Positions 1 to 12,100 of a stretch of 64,000 bases of DNA are shown piece after piece (positions within the stretch are counted from its first letter, which is position 1; every line of letters starts with the position of its first letter). The stretch is from Caenorhabditis remanei (lineage: Eukaryota; Nematoda; Chromadorea; Rhabditida; Rhabditidae): contig NC_071330.1 in the NCBI RefSeq assembly GCF_010183535.1, forward strand, positions 1,311,217 through 1,375,216, written 5' to 3'. A model generated the notes under the pieces. It saw only the letters and a program-made list of their open reading frames with translations, ran no database searches and was not told where the DNA came from. The position numbers were made by a program, and so were the translations under genes.

Positions 1-67
1 AGAATCTGTTTAATGCCTGTTTGTGTATGCAGATGTCCGGATGTCCGGATGTCAGTCTGTCTGTCCC

Positions 68-105
<38 letters not shown>

Positions 106-3100
106 CCGATGTCTGTCTATCTGTGCATCCGGATGTCCCCCCCCCCTTCCACACATACCGTAATTTAATCCAGGCTCTCACGTTCTCCTGTATAATCGGA
201 TAGGCGTCTTCGCGATCGAGGCGTCGTTTGTACTCGACCTGAAATTTCAAAACATACGTAGATCAAAAATTTCAGCAATCCAAAAAATCAATAAGAGGGG
301 GATTGTGTCAAGAGTGTAGGTGGGGGGATTTCCATTGCGCGTAGAAATTTTTCGAAAGATAGAGAGAGGGAGAGAGAGAAACCGTGCAAACACACACACA
401 TATCAAGGGAGTGCGAGAGAGTATAGTGATAGGGGGAGACGCAGAGTATAGCCACTTGGCACAAAGGCGATAAAAAACTAAACGGGAGGAAGTGGAAGGA
501 GTTTTGGAAAGGGATGAGAGCCATTTGGGGACGATGAATGGTTATAAGGGTTATTAGGTATTACTAGGCGGTGGGGTGTCAAATATTCAAATTTTTTTAG
601 ATGTACTTATAGAAAAAGTATCGCTCTATGTTTTTGTAGTTGACCACTTTTTGATATCTTCAAAGGCTAAGGAGATACGCGCTGTCAAAGTTGAGAGAGA
701 CGCAGAGAAGCGAGAGTGTCTAGCTGTCGGCGCCTCCTCCCTCTCCCAACTTCAAACGCGCGTATCTCACCAACGGGAGGCGCTATCAAAAAAATTTAAA
801 CTGATAAAATAATCAACATAAAATTCTACACATTTTGTTAATTCGCAACTTTTTTGTTCAAAGTTTCTCTAGGGAGTTATAGAGCGTTAAAGTTGAAGGT
901 GCTTCAACACGCTATAACTCTCAAATGACAGCTTGTACAAAAAAGTTGCCAACTAGCAAAATGTGTAGAATTTTACGCTCTACATTTTCAATGTTTAAAG
1001 TTTTTTGATAGCACCTTCCGTTCAAGAGATAACTGTGTTTGAAGTTGAGAGATGGAGAGGGAAAGAGAGCGCAGACAGTCAGACACTCTCGCTTCTCTGC
1101 GTCTCTTTTAACTTTGACAAACAAAATATGCCATGATTATACTCATTCAAACCGTGTCAACGTGCTGATTTTAAATATAGTAGATTCATGACACGCGCTT
1201 CAAAACAGACAAAGTTACAGTAGTTTTCGTGTTTTCGTGGCGAGACCCAAAATATCAAAATTTCCCAAATAGTGTCATGATTATATTCATTCAAACCGTC
1301 TTGTCACGCTGATTCCGAATATATAAATTTCAGATCATTCTTATCAAAATTGACTGAGTTACGGTGGTTTTTGTGTTTTCGTGGCGAGACCCAAATTTTT
1401 TTTAATTCCAAAATACTTCAAGATTATACTTATTCAAACCGATTTGTTATGCTGATTCCAAATCTTAAATTATCTCAGCGCTCGGTTGAAAACTTTGAGA
1501 GCTACGGTAGTTTTTTTGAATTCACTTTTTTTTTCGAAAATTTTCAAAAATTACTAACTCTATCAATTTTCAACATTTTCAAGCGTTTTTAGTCTCAAAA
1601 TTCTCCAAATTTTTTCCACTATCAGTAAACATGCTCCACTGCACAATTCCCTTGCCTACCTGAGCAAGATAATGTCGAACGGAACACTGGAACTTGAGGA
1701 TCACCGCAGACAGCGCCTCGTCACGCAGTTCTTCCAGACGAGCCAGCATACCGGCTCTGAAGAACACCTGAAAATTCAAAATGGGGGACTAGGAAAAAGC
1801 TAGGCCACCACACCAACCTTCGTGGTTCCAACTTTGAAAGTGTCCACATTCAACTGATTACTCTTGCTCAACTTGCGCAGCATTGCCTTCGATGCCTAAA
1901 CTTTCTTTTTTTGTCATTAGAGCGCACTTGCATCTACCAACCTTTGCGGCGTCTTTCTCCGCTGCTTCATCAGCTGCCAGAATAGCATAACGGAAACGGA
2001 AATCTGCGAACATCATTCGATTCGGGAAACCCTTCCGGCAGATACGGATTCCCTCGAGTACTCCGTTGCACGTCAACTGATTGAGAACCAATGGGGCGTC
2101 GATTAAGCCGGAGGTCTTCTTCTCGTTAGGGATGATGCATCTGGAAGAGGAAATGGAGGGTTTTGTGATTCTAGGCCACCGTGGTCTATCTATCTAAACA
2201 GATGATCCTTCCCCTGAGCTAGAAGCTTAAGTTCCCTTAGCCAAAGTTTGAAGTCAATTTTCAGTTGTTTATTGTAAGTTCATGCAAAAATGAAAATTTA
2301 TAATTTGTTGCAAATTTTAAGGGCTATTTTTTGGTATAAAAATTATAAAAATCGGTTGAAAATTCACTGAGATCTGTTAATTTGAAGCCAAGTGACTTTT
2401 TGAAGTCATGATGCCACAGCGCAAACTGGGACGTTTTAAAACGTCCTGAGGCATTGGTCATTTTATAACTGAGACGTTTGGCAACTGAGACATCTCATAA
2501 ACGAGACAAAAAATGACTCATTTGTAACTTGTAGCAAATTTTAAGCGCTATCTTTTGGTATAAAAATTATAAAAATCAGTTATAATCTGACTGAGAAAAG
2601 TTAATTTGAATAGTAATTGTAAGTTTTGTTTTAGAACTAAGTTTGAAGTCAGTTTTTAGCAGTTTATTAAAATTTCTTGTAAAAATAATTTATATATAAA
2701 TTGTAGCAAATTTTAAGGGCTATCTTTTGGTATTAAAATCATAAAAATTGGTTAAATATTCACTGAGATATGCTAGGTTGAAGTCATGTAACTTTTTGAA
2801 GTCACGATGGCCTAGAAACCCAAAAAAACCTAGTCCACCACCTGTTGCAAGAAAATACCTGATAAAATGAGGATGAGTTGTGTGAAGCATGGTCATCAAC
2901 GAAGTCAATGACTCTCTGTACATTGTGGACACCGTCAAGAATGACGCCGATTTTCCCTTCTTCTTCGCGGCAGCTTTTCCTGGAAATTGTTTAAAAAATT
3001 TAGGGAAATTCTGTGTGTCTGTTTGTCCTGATGTCCATTCTGAGGCATTTTTCAAAAATCAGAAAACGTCAAAGGCGCGCCCGACTCTTTAATTTCGAAA

Positions 3101-6100
3101 AAAGAATAAAAAATCAAGCCTTTTTAAACCACAAAGCTTCAAAGGCGCGCCAGACATCGTATTTTCAAAAATCGGGTTTGTCTGCTGGCGTGCCTGTGGC
3201 GCGTTTTTAGAGCTCTTGGTTTTTCTTTAGTATAGTATGAATGTCTGTCTGTGAGTCTGTGTGTCCGGATGTCAGATTGTTCAATTCTTGTCAAGGCCCG
3301 GAAAATTGCGCAAAAATTCAAAGTTCAAATATTTTCGAATTTTTTGAAATTTTTCGCAAGAAAAGTCAAATTTTCGACTATTATTCAGAATTGGGGGAAA
3401 TTCTGAAAAAAAATCATTAAAAATGTTCACATTTTCGATGGAAAACTGAATCAATTTCACAAGGGTCCCACCATGAAAACTACAGTAACCCGAGTTTAAA
3501 GGCGCATACCGTATTTTCGTGCAGAGACCAAGCCTTGCCGGTCCGGGCCATGATAAGTATGTGTTTTTTCAGATGTCTGTCTGTGAGTCAATGTGTCCCG
3601 ATGCCCAATTCTGTATCTGTCTGTCCATCTGTTCGTCCGGATGTCCCCCACTTACCCCTCTTCTCACTCTCCTCTCGATCGACATCAGTCTGATATTCCT
3701 CCCACAATTGATACAGTACTCCCTCCTTATCACTTGTCTTCAGAATAGCCACAGCCGAGTCGTTCAACGGATCTTTGTTCTTATCCAACCATTGCTCAGC
3801 GTTATATCTGACAGTTCCTGCGTAATGCATGATTGAGAAATGAGCATCCGCTTGTTTCCCCTTTGGTGGCTTGGCTTTTTGGAAGTTTGGATGTTTTCCG
3901 AGATGTTGGGTGAGCAGTTTGTCGACATAGGTCATGTCGGTGGCCTTCGGGACAATGCATTCCTCGTCGAGCATTGACACAATTCCGAGCGGCTGGAATA
4001 AGTCAGAAATTTTAATTAGGAGGATGACCGAGGTTTGGTTTTCTAGGCCATCACAATTTCAAAAAGTCACTTGAATTCAAGTTAACATATCTCAGTCAAT
4101 TTTTAACCGATTTTTATAATTTTTATACCAAAAAATAGCCCTTAAAATTTGCTACAAGTTATCTGTGAATTATTTTTGCTAAAATTTTTAATAAATTGCT
4201 GAAAATTGTCTTCAAACTTTGACTAGCTTCAAAACTTCTCCTTAGAAAAAAATCACTGCTCATCAAATTAGCTTTTCTCAGTCAATTTATGACCAATTTT
4301 TATAATTTTTATACCACAAGATAGCCCTTAAAATTTGCTATGATTTAATTGTTACTAATTTTTCAAAAAACTTCTAAAAATGCTGAAAATCAGCTTCAAA
4401 CTTAGACTTGCTTCAAAACTTGTCATTAGAAAAAATCACAACTAATCAATCCAACTTTTCTCAGTGAATTTTGAAACAATTTTTATGATTTTTATATCAA
4501 AAGATAGCCCTTAAAATTTGCTACAATTTTTATTTGAGTCATATTTCCCATAAACTTCAGTAAATTGTTTAAATTTGGCTTCAAAGTTTACGTAGCAGTT
4601 TCCAGTCAATACATCAACACGCCCTTCCCCTCCCTGTTTTGACTCCCCTTGCTTCCCCTCCCTTCCCGTCGCCCTTATAGCTCCACAGGTAAAGCGCGAT
4701 GGATCCATTGTGGGTCCATATGCGTCCATATCGAATATGGATCCACATAGGATCCATAATGCGTCCACATTTAAAACGCGGATCGCGCGCGGATGGAATA
4801 TGGATAGGGAGGATGGCGGTCGTCCTCGAATTTCCGTGGATCGCGCGTGCATCCATATAGGATCCATATTCAATCCACGCCGGATCTGACTTTCCAACGA
4901 TAATCCGATATTCCGCTTTGCGTGTTGTTTATAATAAATCGAGACGAATTATTTTTTAGGAGTTTGTCGAAATTTTCTCCGTTTTCCAGAGTTTTCACCA
5001 ATTTTTTGACAGTTTTTGTTGAAAATAAATTATGGTTCACTGAATAAAAAATAATTAAGCTATTGCCGAAACAAATTTCTGTTATTTTTCACCAAAACTC
5101 GGTAATGTCATTGAGAATTTTTTCGGAAATTTATGGTTATTTTCATGAGAAAAATTAATGGTTTCCACTATTTTTCTTTTCGGAACGACATGATAAAATA
5201 CATTTGCAGGTGGAATAAAAGGTAAATTGGTAAGTTTCTGTCGTTCCGAAAAGAAAAAAACGGGACTTTTACTCTATAGAAGTGTTCTTCTTTCCGGGTA
5301 TTACTTGAACTCATTTTGTGTAAACTTGATTCAAAAAACCTACAGACCATTTTGGCAATTGAAAAACAAAAATTGAATAGTATACTGAAATTACATAAAA
5401 GTGAAACCATAATTTGCTTTTGATGAAAAGTGAGTGAAAACGGAGAAAAGTTTGTAGACGAACAGAGTTGGACGAGAACGGAAAACGGAACTTGAAAAAA
5501 CAATAGATAGAACACAAAACACACCTTAAAAAACTTATAGTAGCAAAAGAATAAGTCTCTAGTATGCGAAACAGCCACAATATGTGGTGGTATGAACCCA
5601 ATCGAATCAAAGAAACCACGGATCGCGCGTGGGTGCTAAATGGATGCCGCCCGCGCGTGGATCCATATGGATCCATAATGGATCCATCTGACATACCCAC
5701 AGCATCCGCGCGCGATCCGCGTTTCATCCATAATGGATCCATCGCGCTTTACCTGTGTCAGTGGTAGAGCGTTGGTCTTGTAAACCAAAGGTCCGTAGTT
5801 CAATCCTGCGTGGGGGCAGATTCTCTTTTTTCATTTTTCTCACCTTCTCAATCAACTCGATACAAGACTGCAAATCCAATCCGAAATCAATGAATGTCCA
5901 TTCGATTCCTTCTCTCTGATACTCCTCTTGCTCCAATACGAACATGTGGTGATTGAAGAATTGTTGGAGTTTCTCATTGACAAAGTTGATCCACAGTTGT
6001 TCGAACGAGTTGCGCTGAAACATTTTGTGATTCCGTAAACGCGCTCCACTGAGAACTTACATCAAAGATCTCAAAACCAGCGATATCCAGTACTCCAATA

Positions 6101-9100
6101 TAGTAAACCATATCATCTGAATTGGCTTGAAGTGTCTTATTGACTCTTTTGATGAGCCAATGAAACATTCGAGCGTAGATTGCTTTGGACAGGGCTCCAA
6201 CTGCCCAATCGACCTGGAATTTAGGGGGAATTTAGGTGTCCGATAGAGCGCACTTGCCTACCTGTTGGACATTCTGTCCCTTGTTAACCCACTCCATTCC
6301 GACCTTTATTCTTGGTCGAGTGAGAGCATTCAAGAATTGATCGGTGTCGATTCCGAGGAGTTTGCAGGCGGCAGTGGGGCCTGAAACACGATGCTTGAAT
6401 TTTTAGTAAAGAAAAATGAGCTAAAAAATTGTTTTTTGAAAAAATGCTACATTTTTCAACTTTAGATTTCTCTGGTGCTACCGGACTAAATTTTTTGAAA
6501 TTTATACGAAAAGAAAGCCCTTGAAATTTCCTATAAGATGCATATAAATTCAAATTTGAAAATTTAGTTTTTGCGGGCTAAATTTATCTCCAAACATAGC
6601 GGCGAAAAAATTCATGTAGTAGATAGATGAGAAAATGCGCTCTACCGCAATTTTCCGCAAATTCAAAATTGGCTACTTATGCTGAACGCAAACTTAGTAT
6701 CAGTCGAGTCGCTACTCAGTAAATTCACATAATTGTAAGGATGGATACAGAGTGATTGAGTTATGAGAGTCACGTCGGTGAGAGTTTGTTCTGTGGAGCA
6801 CGTTTGCAACCGAATTTTTAAACTAAATTTTTTGAAACTTATACCAAAAGATAGCCCTTGAAATTCTCTACAAAATGCTTTTAAAACTTTAATTTGAAAC
6901 TCAATTTTTCAACGGGAAACGAGGCTCCGAAGTTTTGAAAAAAATATATAGCAGGCTTGCTCTCCACCATAACTACAGTACCCCAGGGATGGCAACAGTA
7001 TCCCCCAGATAATTTCCCTTCATAACCACAGTACCCTCAACGACTACAGTATCCTATCCACCATAACTACATAACCTTTTTATGACTACAGTATGCCCTT
7101 CATAACTACAGTACCCGATCCCTCATGCCTACAGTATTCTCTCTACCGCAACTACAGTACCCCAGGGATGGCTACAGTATTCCCCGGATGACCACAGTAC
7201 TCCTTCAAGACTACAGTACCTCTACCATGACCAGAGTACTCCTTCAAAACTACAGTACCCCATTCCATAACTACAGTACCTCATTTCATAACTACAGTAC
7301 CCTTAACGACTACAGTATCCTGTCCAACATACCTGCGCTACCTCTTCATGCCTACAGTATCCTCTCTATCATAACTACAGTACTCCTTTCCTGACTACAG
7401 TACCCCTTTCCAACTACAGTACCCCTACTCACTCTTCATATCGTCCACCTCGGCTTGCTCGTCCCTTGGCTTCTGCTTAAACGTGGAATTTCCGATATGC
7501 ATGATGGCCGAACACAGTTTGTAGAGGTCGTCCTTCTCGCGTTCCGAGAAGCCCATCACGTTGAATGCGGTCTGGAAGAATTTTGATGGCCTAGAAATTT
7601 CGAATTGGGAAAACTAGTCCCCGTCGTTTTTTCGCGTTTAAAATGAGCGGGTCTTGTTAAAATTTGATCTACGGGGGTTTTTAAACACGCTGAATTTGAA
7701 AATCGCATTTTTCGCCAATTTTTTTGCAGAACTCACATCAGTAATGCCCCACTCCTCTGTATCATTCATGCCGGGTACAGTAATCTCGGCTTGCGACACA
7801 AATTTGTAGTCACGAATGTTATCGCTCAATCCGTAACGTTCTGAAATTTAAAAAAAATTGGAAATCTGGACACCGGGATACACAGACAGACCTCTCAACG
7901 CCTTTTGCGTCATGATTTGGTAGAAGATGTGGTAGGATCTCTCGCCAGGGGCTTGCTTGATGACACGGGATTTTTCGAGGAGGTCTGAAATATTGATTTT
8001 TGTGATCTACGCGTTGTGAGCTTTCAGAAAAGTATAATCATGTCCAGGTTTGGAAGATTTTCATTTTGGCACTACGGTATGCGCCTTTAAACTGTGATTT
8101 TCGTGGTAAGACCCAGCTATGGCTTGATTTTTTTTTTCTGAAAGCGGGACTCATGCTGGACATGATGGTAGCGTTTATTGTCCAAAAAACCAGACTTGCA
8201 ACGGGCCGGGCCAGAATGAAAATTTCTAGGGCCCGGCCCGGTGGGCCCGGAAGTTCAGTACTGAAAAAAATTCAAATTTTTTTTTCGAAAATTTTCCGAT
8301 TTTTTTTTGAAAAATATTTCTTAAAAACAATTTTTTGTAGGTTTCGAAGGTTTTTGAAAAATATACTTGAGGAAAAATATGAAAAATTTTCAGAAAATAA
8401 ATTTTTGAACAAAAAATTGTAGTGAAAAAAGTTCAAAAATTCAAATCCGGCCCGATCGGGCCGGGCCGGGCCGGGCCGGGCCGGCGGGCCGGCCCGGAAT
8501 TTTGCAAGTCTGCAAAAAACTGGTCAGAAAACGGAAAATCACAAAAAACCATCTTTTACAATTATAAACACCCGTTTTTCGAATCCTGATGCGTATTTTG
8601 CAAAATGAATAACACTTTCAGAATCAGCTCGTCGAGAGCTTTCAGAAAAGTATAGTGATGCCCCTATTCTGGCTACATAGGTTCCCGCCACGAAAACTAC
8701 AGTAACCCGAGTTTAAAGGCGCATACCGTATTTTCGTGGCGAGACCCAACTCTCACCAAACCTAGTCATGATTATACTTTTTTAAAAGCTCTCGTCGAGC
8801 TGAACGCGTTTTTCTTAATTAATCTGCTCACTGCCTCCAAATTTTCAATTTTCGGACAAAAATATAAACTCACAATGCTCAATATCTCCTCCAACCAATC
8901 GTCCCTTTCTATCGAAATGAATTCGAATGAATTTTCCGTAACGAGATGAGTTGTAGTTTCTGAAAATAGATTTTCCTTAGTTGTCTGGCGCACCTTTGAC
9001 GCGTTACCTCGTGGTGGCTCCGTTTCCGAACGCCTCGATTGCAGGGTTGGCTTGAACAACTTGGTTTTCCAAAGAGGATTCCTGGAGACACATTTTTTGT

Positions 9101-12100
9101 TTTCTTGATATTTTTTTAAATCAAAACTTACAGATTTCTGATCCTTATTCCCTGATCCAATCATGGCAAAGTAAGCAATAACTTTCTTGGTGTTCTCAGT
9201 CTTTCCGGCTCCCGACTCTCCGGTGATCAGCATCGATTGGTTTTCCTTGTCTGAAACCGGAAGTTAATGAATAAAAAGAAACAAAAAACCGAATTGCCCC
9301 CACGCAGGATTGAACTACGGACCTTTGGTTTACAAGACCAACGCTCTACCACTGAGCTACACAGGTGAACCGCTGGGAATCCTATGTGTGAAAGTGCCAG
9401 AATAGCGCCCTATATGTGTCCATAAATGAAACGTGGACCGCGCGTGTGGCGTATATGTGTGGTCGTCTTTTCTGTGTACTGGCCGCGCGTGCACCCATTT
9501 GGCTCCCATATACGTTCCATGTATGGTCCATATTTGAGGGTGGCGGCCGGCCGCCGCAACGACACTCCGGAATTACACGTAGGCGTGTTGTTTACCGTAA
9601 ATCGACGCGACATTTTTTTCTATAAGTCCGGGCCCATTTTCTCCGTTTCTCGAAGTTTTCACCTATTTTCTTCATTCTTTTTGCACAAAACAGATAATGG
9701 CAAACTTCAAAAATATAAATAAAGCTATTTAAACTTACGAAAACTTATTTTTTTCAATACAAAAGTTGTTATTTTCTCAATAAACTTAAATTTTAGCTTT
9801 TTGTCGAGAAATTCGAGTCATGTGTTTTTCTTTACTTCGGTATGATAAGAAATTATATTTTTTCAGATGGATTTAAAGGTAAGAAGGTAAGTATTTGTCA
9901 TACCGAAGTAAAGTCAAAATACCGGACTTCGAATTTCGTCGGCGGGTTTTTTTTTCAGAGTTCAAAGAAAAGCTCGAACATCAAAAATTGTTTTATAACC
10001 GCCAAGCTAACCTATAATATTTATATGAAATCGTATGTGATTTTCAATTTTTCATGAAGATTGCCATTATCTGTTTGAAAAATGAAGAACTTCGAGAAAG
10101 AACGGAGAAAATGTACAAGTCCGAGAAATGGAAAGTGAACAAGTTGAAAAAAGGAATAGTGAAACAACATAATAACATTACATACCTATCATAACAATGA
10201 ATTAGGGCTTTCTAGTGTTTCATACAGAATAATCAACCAAATACGGTTGGTAGAATTAATGCTGATATGCTATCCATATGCGTTCCATATGCGCCCCACG
10301 CTTTCGGCCGACCGCGCGTGGATCCATATGGGCACATATAGGGCCCAGCCCTCATTCTTTTTAGCCACATATTCGCCACCGCGCGGTTCCATATGTGTTC
10401 CCCAGCGGTTCACCTGTGTATAAGGGCGACGGGAACCGAGGGGAAGCGAGGGCAGTCAAAAGAGAAGGAAATTGAGTGCACGAGGAAGTCAGCCTCACAA
10501 AGTTTGAAGTCAGTTTACAGAGAGTAACTTTCAGAAAAAGTTGTTAAGAGAGAAGTTGCAGCAAATTTTAAGAGCTATATTTTGACATAAAAATCATAAA
10601 ATTATGTTCAGAGTACCCTGAGAAAACCTGCGTTGAAGATAAGTGCCTGAAGAAGACTGGTTGATTTGACTAGCCACAGTTTGAAGCCAATTTTCAGATG
10701 CTTAACGTATTTTCAAAATTTGAAAACAACAAAGTTGTAGCAAATTTCAAGGGTTGTCTTTTGATATAAAAATTATAAAAATTGATTGATATTGAACGAT
10801 ACAAAGCTAATATTAAGAGTAGCGACTTTATCTGCCTTATGTTGAATCTTGTTAACCAAAGTTTGAAGCCTTTTTTTCAGCAACTTAAAATAATTTTCAA
10901 CAAAAGTAACTCAGATATAAATTGTAGCAAATTTCAAGGGCTATCTTTTGGTATAAAATTCTCAAAAATCTATTCAAAGCCAAGTGAGAAAAATTGAGTT
11001 GAACACATGTAACTTTTATTTATGTGGTCGTAACTAGTAACCAATATGTGTCCTCCCGACCTCCTTCCACTCCCGTCGCCCTTATAGCTCAGTGGTAGAG
11101 CGTTGGTCTTGTAAACCAAAGGTCCGTAGTTCAATCCTGCGTGGGGGCAGATACTTTTTTTTGTTTTAACATACCCGACATCATATTTCTGAATGCCTCA
11201 TCAGAGACGGCGAAGAGATGAGGTGGCATCTCGGCCCGTCGTTTGTTCACGTACATCGAGGCGACCGAGTCGGTGTAGATTGGAAGCATTTTGTAGGGAT
11301 TGATGAAGACGCAGAAGAGACCGGAGTAGGTCTGAAAATTGGAAGAAGTTGGGATATTTAGATTCAGCTCATTGAGAGCTTTCAGAAAAGTATAATCATG
11401 ACTAGGTTTGGTGAGAGTTGGGTCCCACCGCGAAAACTACAGTAACCCGAGTTTAAAGGCGCATACCGCATTTTCGTGCCGAGACCCAACTTTCTCTAAA
11501 CCTAGTCATGATTATACTTTTCTGAAAGCTCTCGGCACGCTGAATCTAACAATTATACTTTCAACGCTTTTTATCCACGTAGAAAAGATTTTTGCACTCA
11601 CATAAATCATCATCGAGTAGTAGCGTTGTCTCAAGTTATGCAGAACCGAAGCCTCATTCAAAAACGTCAAATTACTCATATCCTCAGTCTTCTCGAACTT
11701 TGCTGGATTAATCTCCTGAACCTCGGCTCTCGTCGTCTTTTTCTGTTGTCCATCTGGCATTGTCATTGTCAGATTGTCACCTTCCTGCACAGCGATGGAA
11801 GCCGTCACGAATCCTTCGGCTGGATCGGGAACCCATGCGTGAGTCTTGTTGTCGAAACGACGGGCCGCTTGTTCCTGCAAAGATATATTGGCGGTTTGGT
11901 TTTCTTGGCCATCATAACTTCAAAAAGTCCCTTGACTTCAACTTAACCCAACTCAGTGAATTTTCAACCGATTTTAATGATTTATACACCAAAAGATAGC
12001 CCTTAAAATTTGCTACAATTTACATATAATTTTTTATGCAAGAGCTTTTAATAAACTGCTGAAAATTGACTTCAAACTTTCGCATAACACAAAATTTGTT

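Noticed and set aside
4684..10418. Helitron or LTR origin for the tRNA-interrupting elements
   Set aside because: They have perfect inverted termini and 2-bp duplications; no direct LTRs and no CTRR-type Helitron end.
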